Of a stretch of DNA of 64,000 bases, positions 19,334 to 27,122 are shown piece after piece (the first letter of the stretch is position 1; each line of letters starts with the position of its first letter). Origin of the DNA: an uncultured Xanthomonas sp. Its GTDB lineage: Bacteria > Pseudomonadota > Gammaproteobacteria > Xanthomonadales > Xanthomonadaceae. The position numbers and the translations under genes are program-made. The stretch spans positions 13,385-77,384 of the forward strand of contig CALTTS010000016.1 in the NCBI GenBank assembly GCA_943912265.1. Reading direction: 5' to 3'. The notes below the pieces were generated by a model. The model had not been told where the DNA came from and searched no databases. It was given only the letters and a program-made list of their open reading frames with translations.

Positions 19334-19707
19334 GGGGTTTCTCCGTGCAGTTTTTCGAGGATCGCAAGCACTTCCTGGATGTAGGAAAGCTTGCTGACGA
19401 AGCCGTCGGCACCGGCGCGCAGCGCGTGCTCGCGGTGCTCGGCGTCGTCGAAATGGCTGGCGATGACGATGAACGGCGGGTTGTCCTGGGCCTTGATCAG
19501 GCGGGTGGCCTGCAGCCCGCCCATTTCCGGCATGGCCAGATCCATCAGCACCACGTCCGGGCGCAGCGCCTCGGAGCGTTCGATGGCCTCCAGGCCGTTG
19601 CCGGCCTGGCCGACGACCTCGATCCACGGCAGCTTGCGCAGGTGGCGCAGCGCCGCGTTGATGAAGCCTTCGTGGTCGTCGACCAGCAGGACGGTGATCT
19701 TGTTCAT
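19330..19707 (-). CDS. vemR: Single-domain response regulator VemR
   Basis: A 125-residue stand-alone receiver with the acidic pair D10-D11, phosphoacceptor Asp56 in VVLMDLAMPEMGG, and a Lys near residue 107 in FVSKLSY. In Xanthomonas campestris VemR is encoded between rpoN2 and fleQ and controls motility, exopolysaccharide and virulence through FleQ; the same position here supports the name. It is translationally coupled to fleQ by an ATGA overlap, so the pair is made together. Confidence 0.88.
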
Positions 19708-19720
19708 GGCGTTGGTTCGG

Positions 19721-21142
19721 TCACCCGGCACGGGCGAGAGCCGGCAGGGTAACCTGCCGGCGGTCGCGGGCGGACGGCACGCCGAGCTGCTCGCGATACT
19801 TGGCCACGGTGCGGCGGGCGATGTTGACGCCCTGGCGCGAGAGCAGGCCGGCGATGACCTCGTCCGACAGCGGCCGGCCGGCCGGTTCGGCATCGATCAG
19901 CTTGCGCACCATCGCCTTGACCGCCTGGCCGGACACGCTGGCGCCTTCCAGACGCACCGCGAAGAAGTGTTTCAGTTCGAAGGTGCCGCGCGGGGTCTGC
20001 ACGTATTTGCCGGTGGTGATGCGCGAAACGGTGGATTCGTGCATGCCGATGGCTTCGGCCACGTCCTTCAGAGTGAGCGGTGCCATGGCTTCGTCGCCAC
20101 GGGCAAGGAAGCCGGCCTGGCGCTCGACGATCACCCGCGCGGTGCGCAGCAGCGTGTCGTAGCGTACCGACAGGCCGCGGGTCAGGCCGCGCGCTTCGCT
20201 CAGCATGTCGCGCAACTGCTGCGCGGCCGGGCTGTCGTCTTCGGCCAGCATGCGTTCGTACTGGGCATGCACGCGCACCCGCGGTGCGGTGGCCGGGTTC
20301 AGCGCCACGTGCCAGGTGCGGTCGGCATGCCAGACCACGACATCGGGCACGACGTAAGGCGTGGCGTCGGGCAGCAGCGCCTCGCCCGGACGCGGTTGCA
20401 GCGACAGCACCAGCGCGATGGCGTCCTCGACCTGCTCCGGCTCGGCATCCAGACGGGCGGCGATCGCGGCCAGATCATGGTCGCCGAGCAGGGCCAGGCA
20501 TTCGTCGACCACGCGCAACGCCAGCGGACGGCCCGGTGCCGGGGCGGGCAAGGCCAGCAGCTGGGCACGCAGGCATTCGCGCAGGTCGCGCGCGGCGAGC
20601 CCGGCCGGGTCGCCATGGACGATGCGCTGGCGCACGATTTCGGCATGCGACGGCGGCACGTCGAAGCGCGCCGCCGCCAGCTGGGCCAGCACGCCCGCGC
20701 TGTCGTCCAGATAGCCGGCATCGTCGACGTGTTCCAGCCAGAAGCGGGCGATGTCCAGGTCGTGCCCGTCCAGCTCCAGCGCCAGCCGGTTCAGGGCACG
20801 CAGCTGCGGGTCGCTGGATTCGCCGGCGGCGATGTTCTGCATCCGGTCGTCGTCGCCGTCCTGCCAACTGGCACTGGGCACGTCCCACATGGACGACTCG
20901 GGCAATTCGTCGAAAGCGGCGGCGTCGAGCACCGCCACGGCCGCCTGTTCGACATCGGGGGCTTCGCGTTCGGCGCCGGCCTGCTGCTCTTCGTCGATTT
21001 CCAGCAGCGGGTTGGTTTCGAGCATGCGGCGGATTTCAAGCTCCAGCTGCAGACCGTCCAGCTGCAACAGGCGGATCGACTGCAACAGCTGCGGCGTGAG
21101 GTGGAGCTGCTGGCCAAGCTGGGTACTGATCGTCGGTTTCAT
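19721..21142 (-). CDS. rpoN: RNA polymerase sigma-54 factor RpoN (RpoN2-type, flagellar cluster copy)
   Basis: Sigma-54 recognises -24/-12 promoters and needs an activator such as FleQ. The 473-residue product has the Gln/Leu-rich region I (LGQQLHLTPQLLQSIRLLQLDGLQLELEI), the acidic region II, the core-binding region, a helix-turn-helix (LKDVAEAIGMHESTVSRITTGKY) and the RpoN box ARRTVAKYRE near the C-terminus. Xanthomonads usually have two rpoN genes; this one, beside vemR-fleQ, corresponds to rpoN2. It ends 13 bp before vemR. Confidence 0.95.
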   Translation of the reverse strand: MKPTISTQLGQQLHLTPQLLQSIRLLQLDGLQLELEIRRMLETNPLLEIDEEQQAGAEREAPDVEQAAVAVLDAAAFDELPESSMWDVPSASWQDGDDDRMQNIAAGESSDPQLRALNRLALELDGHDLDIARFWLEHVDDAGYLDDSAGVLAQLAAARFDVPPSHAEIVRQRIVHGDPAGLAARDLRECLRAQLLALPAPAPGRPLALRVVDECLALLGDHDLAAIAARLDAEPEQVEDAIALVLSLQPRPGEALLPDATPYVVPDVVVWHADRTWHVALNPATAPRVRVHAQYERMLAEDDSPAAQQLRDMLSEARGLTRGLSVRYDTLLRTARVIVERQAGFLARGDEAMAPLTLKDVAEAIGMHESTVSRITTGKYVQTPRGTFELKHFFAVRLEGASVSGQAVKAMVRKLIDAEPAGRPLSDEVIAGLLSRQGVNIARRTVAKYREQLGVPSARDRRQVTLPALARAG

Positions 21143-21449
21143 GGCGACCCCTGTGCTGACGGAAATCCGGCTGTGCCGGCGACGTGGCTACATTGCCGCG
21201 CCGGTGACGGAATCAGAATCGGGGGTTTTCCGCACTTGATAGGTGTGTCCCCGACGTGCGTGTCGGTATTTCCCCTACATGCGACGGCGGGCCGGCGCAC
21301 GGCCGCCGGCCGCGCGGGCCGGTGATCGTGCCGGCCGTCAACAAGATGTCGTGCCGGGCGGCGGCGCAGGCACGATCAGTAGGGGTACCGGTTGCGCCGG
21401 ATGCCGGGAAACCGGCATCCGGGCTGGGGCGACGATGCCACCGGCCGGA
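21143..21449. other. Intergenic region between rpoN and the NarL-type regulator
   Basis: 307 bp without a convincing gene. It presumably holds the rpoN promoter, but I find no good sigma-54 or sigma-28 match and no clear -35/-10 pair. The only strong structure is the hairpin at 21397-21422. Confidence 0.6.
21397..21422 (-). terminator. Perfect 11-bp hairpin, possible terminator of the NarL-type regulator
   Basis: Stem 21397-21407 pairs with 21412-21422 around a 4-nt loop (GAAA on the plus strand). It lies 28 bp after the regulator stop, but no T run follows on the minus strand, so termination is uncertain. Confidence 0.4.
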
Positions 21450-22085
21450 TCAATCCAGTTCAGCGAGGTGACGGGCGGCGAGCAGCAGCAGTTCGTTGGC
21501 GCGGCGGCAACCGAGGGTTTCCATCATGCGCGCGCGATGGGTTTCGACGGTCTTGACGCTGATGCCGAGCACGGCGGCGATTTCCTTGCTGCTCAGGCCG
21601 CGCCCGAGTTCGCGCAGGATCTCGCGCTGGCGCGGCGGCAGCGCGGCGACGCCGCTGGCCGGGCGCAGCTTCGGCGCGGCCGGGGCGAACATCTTGGCCG
21701 ACACCTGCGGGCTCAGGAACACCTGTCCGGCGGCGGCGGCGCGCAGGGCGAGTTCGAGCTCCACCGGCGCGGCATCCTTGACGATGAAGCCCGAGCAGCC
21801 GCGTTCCATCGCGTCGCGCACGTGGGCCTGGTCGTCGTGCATGGACATGATGACGACGCGGACCTGCGGCAGCGCCTTGCGCAGCGGCGCGACCGCCTCC
21901 AGCCCGCTCTGGCCGGCCAGGGAGAGGTCGAGCAGGACGATGTCGGGGCGGAAGGTCACGGCCTGTTCGAGGGCCTGGCGCGCATCCTGCGCTTCGGCCA
22001 CGGCCTCGATGCCGGCTTGTCCCTGCAGCAGCCGCACGATGCCGGCGCGGACGAGCGCGTGGTCGTCGACGATCAGTACGCGCAT
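21450..22085 (-). CDS. NarL/FixJ-family response regulator
   Basis: A 211-residue two-domain regulator. The receiver (1-~120) has D7-D8, phosphoacceptor D53 in IVLLDLSLAGQSG and the Lys in IVKDAAP. The C-terminal LuxR-type helix-turn-helix is LPPRQREILRELGRGLSSKEIAAVLGISVKTVETHRARMM. No kinase is adjacent; the HisKA_3-type kinase at 44331-46418 is the right class to be a partner. The ATG has no clear ribosome site, and a 12-codon frame from 22113 overlaps its start, so coupled reinitiation is possible. Target genes are unknown, though the place beside rpoN suggests a flagellar role. Confidence 0.9.
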   Translation of the reverse strand: MRVLIVDDHALVRAGIVRLLQGQAGIEAVAEAQDARQALEQAVTFRPDIVLLDLSLAGQSGLEAVAPLRKALPQVRVVIMSMHDDQAHVRDAMERGCSGFIVKDAAPVELELALRAAAAGQVFLSPQVSAKMFAPAAPKLRPASGVAALPPRQREILRELGRGLSSKEIAAVLGISVKTVETHRARMMETLGCRRANELLLLAARHLAELD

Positions 22086-22199
22086 CGGGTTTTGCGGCGG
22101 GGCTTGTTCATCTCCATGAAAAGATAGCCCGCCGGCGCCGGCGTGGCGAGCCCCGCGTGGCCGCAGGCGGGGCCGGACATGCGGATTGACGCCGCCGTG

Positions 22200-22775
22200 T
22201 CAGGACGCGGTGCCGCGTTGCGCGGCGATCTGGCGGCGGTGCAGGCGGAACAGGTGGCGCTCCATCGCATCGGTCAATGCTTCGGGCATCGGCTCGAACG
22301 CGAGCCACAGGCAATGCCGGTCGCCGGCATCGGCACTGGCCAGCACCCGTGCCGGCAGTTCGATGCCGGCGGCAAGCCAGGGCGCGGGATGCAGGGCGAG
22401 CACGCCGGGCGTGTCGTCGGCGAGATCGGGCGCGGTCTCCAGGTCCAGGCGCATGCCCTTGTACGACCAGCGGACCGGGCGCACCGGCAGGGCGGAGCCG
22501 TCGCGTTCGGCCAGGCGGCCGAGCAGGCCCAGCATCAGGTCGATCTTGGCCTCGACGCGCTGCAAGCCGGGCGTGGATTCGTGCCGTTCGTCCGGCGCGG
22601 GCGCGCCGGTGTCCTCGACGGTGGCCACCGCCCGGAGCATGGCGGCGGCGGCCTGCGCGGCGCCCGCAGGCAGCGGCTTGACCGCGAAGGCGGCGGCCAC
22701 GGCGAGTTCGCAGGTCAGCGTATCGCCGAACAGGCGGGCCTCGGCCGGATGGGAAGGGTCGATCGGCACCGTCAT
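22200..22775 (-). CDS. Atypical PilZ-domain protein of the flagellar cluster
   Basis: PilZ domains bind c-di-GMP, and some control flagellar rotation. The 191-residue product has a helical N-terminal half and, from about residue 95, a stretch VRPVRWSYKGMRLDLET that resembles the PilZ (D/N)xSxxG strand but reads RWSYKG, without the Asp/Asn. I see no canonical RxxxR about 20 residues before it, so c-di-GMP binding is doubtful. It overlaps fliT1 by 4 bp and shares the fliS1 sigma-28 promoter. The PilZ assignment rests on partial motif likeness and known PilZ genes at this place in relatives. Confidence 0.65.
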   Translation of the reverse strand: MTVPIDPSHPAEARLFGDTLTCELAVAAAFAVKPLPAGAAQAAAAMLRAVATVEDTGAPAPDERHESTPGLQRVEAKIDLMLGLLGRLAERDGSALPVRPVRWSYKGMRLDLETAPDLADDTPGVLALHPAPWLAAGIELPARVLASADAGDRHCLWLAFEPMPEALTDAMERHLFRLHRRQIAAQRGTAS

Positions 22776-23074
22776 GCGCGTTCCAGGCGGGCGGCCGTGG
22801 CGCGCGCCATGCCGGCACCGCGCGCGCCCGGTTGATCTATGGCGAGGTTGCGTGCGGCGCTGAGGAGATCCTGCATGCGCAGATGGGCCCGGAGGAGATG
22901 GTCGAGCTCATCATAGCGGGCCACCACCGTGGCCGGCGTGGCGATGAAGGCATTGATGCCGCTGCGGTATTCCCCCACCAGACGGCCGAGCCGGTCGATG
23001 TCCCCGCTTTCCAGTGCCTGCCGGATCGCGTCCAGCAGGGCGAACAGGCCGGCGAGGGTGACCGGCGCTTCCAT
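22772..23074 (-). CDS. FliT-like flagellar chaperone, copy 1
   Basis: A 100-residue, wholly helical protein with no hydrophobic segment, placed directly after fliS as fliT usually is. Its layout (LAGLFALLDAIRQALESGDIDRL, then YDELDHLLRAHLRMQDLL) matches the small four-helix FliT type, but identity to known FliT cannot be judged by eye. The chosen ATG shares one base with the fliS1 stop (TGATG), and its own stop overlaps the PilZ gene. The likely role is binding FliD or FlhA during export. Confidence 0.6.
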   Translation of the reverse strand: MEAPVTLAGLFALLDAIRQALESGDIDRLGRLVGEYRSGINAFIATPATVVARYDELDHLLRAHLRMQDLLSAARNLAIDQPGARGAGMARATAARLERA

Positions 23075-23496
23075 CAGGCATGGCCCCAGGCCAGGTCGCC
23101 GTCCCGGGTGAGCGGGGCGACGGCGATGGCCGTCCACGCCGATTCGATGCGGCCCAGCACGTCGAGGGCCTCACGCAGCAGTGCCGGGTCGTTGCGCAGG
23201 TTGGCATCGGTCAGCTGCAGCAGGACGTACCGGTACAGCGCCGACAGGTTGTCGGCCACCTCGCCGCCGGCCTTGCGGTCCAGGGCCGATTCCAGGTGGG
23301 CGATGATCTCGCAGGCCACCGCGATGGCCTTGCTCTTGCGGGCCCGGTCACCGTGCTCGATGCTGTTCAGTGCCAGCCGGATGCGGCTGGAAGCCCCCTC
23401 CAGCATCATCGCCACCAGCCGATGCGGCGTGGCCTCCAGCACCTTGCTGCCAAGGCCGTTGGATTTGTATTGGGAAGCGTAGTACTGCGCCGACAT
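23074..23496 (-). CDS. fliS: Flagellin export chaperone FliS, copy 1
   Basis: FliS binds the C-terminus of flagellin and stops it polymerising in the cytoplasm. The 140-residue protein starts MSAQYYASQYKSNGL and contains EATPHRLVAMMLEGASSRIRLA and LESALDRKAGGEVADNLSALYRYVLLQLTDANL, all diagnostic of FliS. The start was chosen at the family-typical MSAQYY; the frame is open 15 codons further upstream. It heads a fliS-fliT-PilZ unit with a sigma-28 promoter. Confidence 0.93.
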   Translation of the reverse strand: MSAQYYASQYKSNGLGSKVLEATPHRLVAMMLEGASSRIRLALNSIEHGDRARKSKAIAVACEIIAHLESALDRKAGGEVADNLSALYRYVLLQLTDANLRNDPALLREALDVLGRIESAWTAIAVAPLTRDGDLAWGHA

Positions 23497-23595
23497 GGTG
23501 ACATCCTCTTGCGATGGATTCGGCGGAAGTGCTTGCTGCAATATCGGTCTGGGCGGGGGGCTGGACCGGATGCACTTTCCGTCTGGATGTCTTGT

Positions 23596-23622
23596 ATATC
23601 GGCGCCCGGGGAGGCGACTTTA
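23596..23622 (-). promoter_or_regulatory. Sigma-28 promoter candidate for fliS1-fliT1-PilZ
   Basis: Minus strand: -35 TAAAGTCG (23615-23622), 11-nt spacer, -10 GCCGATAT (23596-23603). This is close to the FliA consensus with ideal spacing, about 100 nt before the fliS1 ATG. Confidence 0.8.
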
Positions 23623-23691
23623 GCGGCCGGAGCGGCCTGTGATCGTGCAGGCCACCGTGGCCTGATGGCGCGCGGCAGGATGCGGTTTTTC

Positions 23692-24006
23692 TCAGCCCTG
23701 GCCCTGCGACAGATAGGCACGTGCCGCCTTGCCGCCGAGGTTCAGCCGCGATTGCCGCTGCCGGCTCTTGTCGCACAACGTATCGGCCCTGTCGCTGATG
23801 GCCTGCTGGCGTTCCAGCAGTTGCTGCATCGTCTGGGATGATGCGCTCCGGCCTGCTTCACTGTCCATGAAGGAACGCAGTTCGCCATCGTAGGCTTCGA
23901 CGAGAGCGGCTGCGGCCTCGGGCGCATCGCTTGCCAGGATGCGGTCGATCCGGTCCAGGGCCGAGAACAGCGACTCGAGGGTGCGGGGCGGCGCTGGCAA
24001 GGTCAT
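23692..24006 (-). CDS. FliT-like flagellar chaperone, copy 2
   Basis: A 104-residue helical protein (TLESLFSALDRIDRILASD, QTMQQLLERQQAISDRADTLCDKSRQRQ) in the fliT position after the second fliS. It has the same size and layout as copy 1 but little visible identity. The ATG at 24006 overlaps the fliS2 stop (ATGA); a frame open 29 codons further upstream is ignored. Function is inferred from position. Confidence 0.6.
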   Translation of the reverse strand: MTLPAPPRTLESLFSALDRIDRILASDAPEAAAALVEAYDGELRSFMDSEAGRSASSQTMQQLLERQQAISDRADTLCDKSRQRQSRLNLGGKAARAYLSQGQG

Positions 24007-24425
24007 GGCGTGGTGTCTGCGGTTGCCGGGTGGCGTTGTCCCGACGGGATCGCATTCCAAGCCGATTCGATTTCGCCGAGCAACGTCATGCACTCGTTCA
24101 ACGGGACGGGGTCATTGTGCAGATTGGCTTCGGTGAGCCGCACCTGCATGTAGTCGTAAAGCGAGGCCAGTCCGATGGCGATGTCGCCGCCGGCTTCATG
24201 GTCCAGCGAGCCGCTGAGGTGGCCGATGATGGAGCAGGTTTCGCCTATCACGCGGCCTTTCTGCGCCATGTCCCTGTTGTGCATGAAGGCCTGGGCCAGG
24301 TTCAGGCGCTCGCGGGCGCCGGACAGGAGCAGGGCCACCAGCCGATGGGGATCGGCATCCTCGATGGCGCCGCTGACGCGGTTGTCGCGATAGGCGGCAA
24401 TGGATCGTTGATACGGGCCTGACAT
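24003..24425 (-). CDS. fliS: Flagellin export chaperone FliS, copy 2
   Basis: A 140-residue FliS homologue with EDADPHRLVALLLSGARERLNLAQAF, LSGSLDHEAGGDIAIGLASLYDYM and VRLTEANLHNDPVPLNE. It is clearly the same family as copy 1 but diverged. The start at 24425 has GGAG 9 nt upstream; an ATG five codons earlier (24440) has no ribosome site. It follows fliD after 49 bp and probably shares the fliD sigma-54 transcript. Confidence 0.92.
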   Translation of the reverse strand: MSGPYQRSIAAYRDNRVSGAIEDADPHRLVALLLSGARERLNLAQAFMHNRDMAQKGRVIGETCSIIGHLSGSLDHEAGGDIAIGLASLYDYMQVRLTEANLHNDPVPLNECMTLLGEIESAWNAIPSGQRHPATADTTP

Positions 24426-24474
24426 CAGGAAGGGCTCCATGTGTACGTCGGTGATGCTGCTGCGGATTCCTGCA

Positions 24475-25830
24475 TCAGGAGCTGCTGGAAGAGCTTGACG
24501 AACTGATCGTTTTGAGCTGCTGGGTCAGGTAGCTGCTGATGGATTTCATCTGGGTGACGATGCCTTCCATGGCTGCGTATTGCTGGGTGTAGACGGCGCG
24601 GAGCTTGGTCATGCGGGCATCGAGCTGGGTCGTCTGGTCTTCCAGATCCTTCAGCGTGGCATTCAGATTGTCGTTGCGCTGCTTGATCAGGCCATTGGTG
24701 CTGTCGAGCACGGAGTTCAGCGTGGCGTCCAAGCTCGAACCCAGGTCGCCGTCGGCGCTGAAGAGGCTGGAAATTGCGTCCGGATTGCTGGCCAGCGCGC
24801 TGGTCAGCTTGGTGCTGTCCGCGGTCAACTGCCCGTCGGTTGCAATGGTGACGCCGATGGAGGCCAGTGAAGTCACGTTGTCGCCCAACGTGGAGCGGAG
24901 CTGCTGTTGCAGCGATCGGACCATGGCATCGCCGGTCAGTGCCGAAGAGCTGCCGGCAGTGCCTTGCTTGCCGGGGGTGAATGCGGTCACCGTCTTCATC
25001 GTGCTGAGCACGCTGTTGTAGGCAGTGACGAAGGCGGAGACGGCGTTGGCGGTCTTGCTGGTGTCGGCGCCGATGGACAAGGTATGGGCACTGGCATCGA
25101 CCGAGGTCAGGGTCAGGCTCACCCCGTCGATCAGATCGGTCAGGGTATTGCTGCTGGAGGTGCGGGTCTGTCCGTCCACGACGACTTCGGCGTCGGCGGC
25201 CGTGGTCGTGGTCGTCAAGCCGAGTGCGGATGTCAGCGCTGGATTGCCGGCGCTCGCGACAGTGATGGCGCCTTCGCTGCCGGTCTTGGCCGCCGACAAC
25301 ACGAGGCGCTGGCCGCCGTTGACGTTGATGACGGTGGCGCTCAGGCCGTTGCCGCCCGCGGCCTTGTTGATCTTGGCCGCCAGCGTGGACAGCGTGTCGG
25401 TGTCCGACACGCTGACGTCGAAGTCGGTGCCGCCCGCGGAGAACGAAAGCGTGCCGGCACTGCCGACGGCCGTATCCGCGCTCCGCAGCACGGACATCTG
25501 CTTCTCGGCGGTCGCCAGCCGGTTGACCTGGATGCTGTAGCTGCCGGTCGCGGTGCCTGCGCTGGTGGTCGCGGTGAAACCTGCGCCGGTGCCGACGGTG
25601 ACGGTACGGGCCTGGGTGGTATCGGACGAGCGCAGCGTCTTCAGCGCCGTCTGCAGGGTGGTGAAGCTGCTCTTGAGCGAGCCGAGCGCCGAGATCTTGG
25701 CGTTGGCCGCCGAAGTGGCCGTCGAAATGCGGGTGTCGCTGGCCGATCGCTCGGCCGAGATCAGGTTGTCGATCAGGGTGGCGGTGTCCAGCCCCGAGCT
25801 GATGCCTGTAAACGTGATGTTGCTGGACAT
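24475..25830 (-). CDS. fliD: Flagellar filament cap protein FliD
   Basis: FliD caps the filament tip and folds incoming flagellin. The 451-residue protein has the N-terminal signature TGISSGLDTATLIDNLISAE and a C-terminal D0/D1 coiled coil (KQRNDNLNATLKDLEDQTTQ, LRAVYTQQYAAMEGIVTQM). It ends in nine consecutive serines after KTI, written with all six serine codons. A sigma-54 promoter lies 38 nt upstream, and fliS2-fliT2 follow. Confidence 0.95.
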   Translation of the reverse strand: MSSNITFTGISSGLDTATLIDNLISAERSASDTRISTATSAANAKISALGSLKSSFTTLQTALKTLRSSDTTQARTVTVGTGAGFTATTSAGTATGSYSIQVNRLATAEKQMSVLRSADTAVGSAGTLSFSAGGTDFDVSVSDTDTLSTLAAKINKAAGGNGLSATVINVNGGQRLVLSAAKTGSEGAITVASAGNPALTSALGLTTTTTAADAEVVVDGQTRTSSSNTLTDLIDGVSLTLTSVDASAHTLSIGADTSKTANAVSAFVTAYNSVLSTMKTVTAFTPGKQGTAGSSSALTGDAMVRSLQQQLRSTLGDNVTSLASIGVTIATDGQLTADSTKLTSALASNPDAISSLFSADGDLGSSLDATLNSVLDSTNGLIKQRNDNLNATLKDLEDQTTQLDARMTKLRAVYTQQYAAMEGIVTQMKSISSYLTQQLKTISSSSSSSSS

Positions 25831-25868
25831 GCGCGCTACTCCTCAATCCATGGGCCTGCCATGTCGGC

Positions 25869-25884
25869 TGCAAGAAACATGCCT
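25869..25884 (-). promoter_or_regulatory. Sigma-54 promoter candidate for fliD-fliS2-fliT2
   Basis: Minus strand AGGCATGTTTCTTGCA, with exact -24/-12 spacing and a perfect TTGCA. It lies 38 nt before the fliD ATG. Confidence 0.75.
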
Positions 25885-25924
25885 GTCCAGGCGTCCGGTT
25901 GGCTTGCAACGCTGCCACTGAAGA

Positions 25925-25957
25925 AGGCTGGCGAAGCCGGGAGGGCTGCGCCAGCCT
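25925..25957 (-). terminator. Terminator candidate after fliC1
   Basis: A 9-bp stem (25925-25933 with 25949-25957) 21 bp after the fliC1 stop, followed in the minus direction by TCTTC. The T tract is imperfect. Confidence 0.5.
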
Positions 25958-25978
25958 CTTGCGGGCCTGATGCGATTA

Positions 25979-26812
25979 TTACTTCAGCAGGCTCAGGACC
26001 GTGTTGGGCAGCGAGTTGGCCTGGGCCAGCATGGCGGTGCCGGCCTGCTGCAGGATCTGCGCCTTGGTCAGGTTGGCCGTTTCGGTGGCGTAATCGGCAT
26101 CGGTGATGCGACCACGGGAGGCCGACAGGTTTTCGACGTTCGTGCTCAGATTCGAGATCACCGAGGTGAAGCGGTTCTGCACCGCACCGAGTTCGGCGCG
26201 CTTGTCGTTGACGTCGTTCAGCATGTCGTCGATGGTATCCAGCACCGTGGCGCCGCTGCCGGCGGTGGTGCTGGTGACCGACAGCGAGGCAACGCCGGAC
26301 AGCGCGGTGCTGCTGAGGTCCAGCGAGGAAATCTCGATGGCGTCGTCGGCGGACGAGCCCGCACCGATCTGGAAGCTGGTCGCGGCCGCGCCGGCGGTGA
26401 ACAGGGCGGTGCCGTTGAACTTGGTGTTGTTGGTGACACGGTCGATTTCGGCGGTCAGCGACTCGACTTCCTTCTGGATCGAAGCCTTGTCGATGGTGGT
26501 GTTGCTGCCGTTGGCGGCCTGCACGGCCAGCTCGCGGATGCGCTGCAGGTTGTCGCCGATCGAGGCCAGTGCGCCTTCGGCGGTCTGGGCCAGCGAGATG
26601 CCGTCGTTGGCGTTGCGCGAGGCGACGGTCAAGCCGTTGATCTGCGCGGTCATGCGCTGGCTGATCGCCAAGCCGGCGGCGTCGTCCTTGGCGCTGTTGA
26701 TGCGCAGGCCCGAGGACAGGCGCTGGACGGTGGTCGCCAGGCTCGCGCTGGACGTGTTCAGGTTGCGCTGGGCGTTGAGCGAAATGACGTTGGTGTTGAT
26801 GGTCTGTGCCAT
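25979..26812 (-). CDS. fliC: Flagellin, paralogue 1
   Basis: Filament subunit, 277 residues. The N-terminal D0/D1 region (MAQTINTNVISLNAQRNL, RLSSGLRINSAKDDAAG) and C-terminal region (SASRGRITDADYATETANL, QQAGTAMLAQANSLPNTVLSLL) are classic flagellin. The variable middle is short, as in other small flagellins. It is about the same size as its neighbour fliC2 and nearly identical to it at both ends. It has a sigma-28 promoter. Confidence 0.96.
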   Translation of the reverse strand: MAQTINTNVISLNAQRNLNTSSASLATTVQRLSSGLRINSAKDDAAGLAISQRMTAQINGLTVASRNANDGISLAQTAEGALASIGDNLQRIRELAVQAANGSNTTIDKASIQKEVESLTAEIDRVTNNTKFNGTALFTAGAAATSFQIGAGSSADDAIEISSLDLSSTALSGVASLSVTSTTAGSGATVLDTIDDMLNDVNDKRAELGAVQNRFTSVISNLSTNVENLSASRGRITDADYATETANLTKAQILQQAGTAMLAQANSLPNTVLSLLK

Positions 26813-26904
26813 GATGCAAACTCCTGAGGGATGGGGCCTGACGGTCTGCCCGTCTGGGCTTTCGCAGGGAGCTGGGTTTCAGACCCTTGCCGCTGCTGAA
26901 GTCA

Positions 26905-26931
26905 ATAACGGCACCCCGGCGGCAAGCTTTA
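26905..26931 (-). promoter_or_regulatory. Sigma-28 promoter candidate for fliC1
   Basis: Minus strand: -35 TAAAGCTT (26924-26931), 11-nt spacer, -10 GCCGTTAT (26905-26912). Confidence 0.8.
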
Positions 26932-27065
26932 GGGAATTTGTTCCGTCCTCTTTTCCGCCCGATCCGGCCCGGCGCAATGGCGGCATGGGCGGGCTCGGAG
27001 CGCCGGAATCATGGCAGGTCGCACCCGTCGGCGGCCGGGCGAAGGCAATTCGTGGCGCACCTTCT

Positions 27066-27098
27066 TAAACAAATGCCCCCGGCCGAAGCCGGGGGCAT
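27066..27098 (-). terminator. Rho-independent terminator after fliC2
   Basis: A perfect 11-bp GC-rich stem (27073-27083 with 27088-27098) and 4-nt loop, followed in the minus direction by the T-rich TTGTTTAAG, 24 bp after the fliC2 stop. Confidence 0.85.
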
Positions 27099-27122
27099 GA
27101 GGGAGTCCGACGTGCCGCCGGA

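Larger units (their letters stand above)
26813..27122 (-). other. Flagellin intergenic region
   Basis: 310 bp between the two flagellin genes, with the fliC2 terminator (27066-27098) and the fliC1 sigma-28 promoter (26905-26931). The fliC1 leader would be about 85 nt with a ribosome site (AGGAG) just before the ATG. No gene was seen. Confidence 0.7.
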
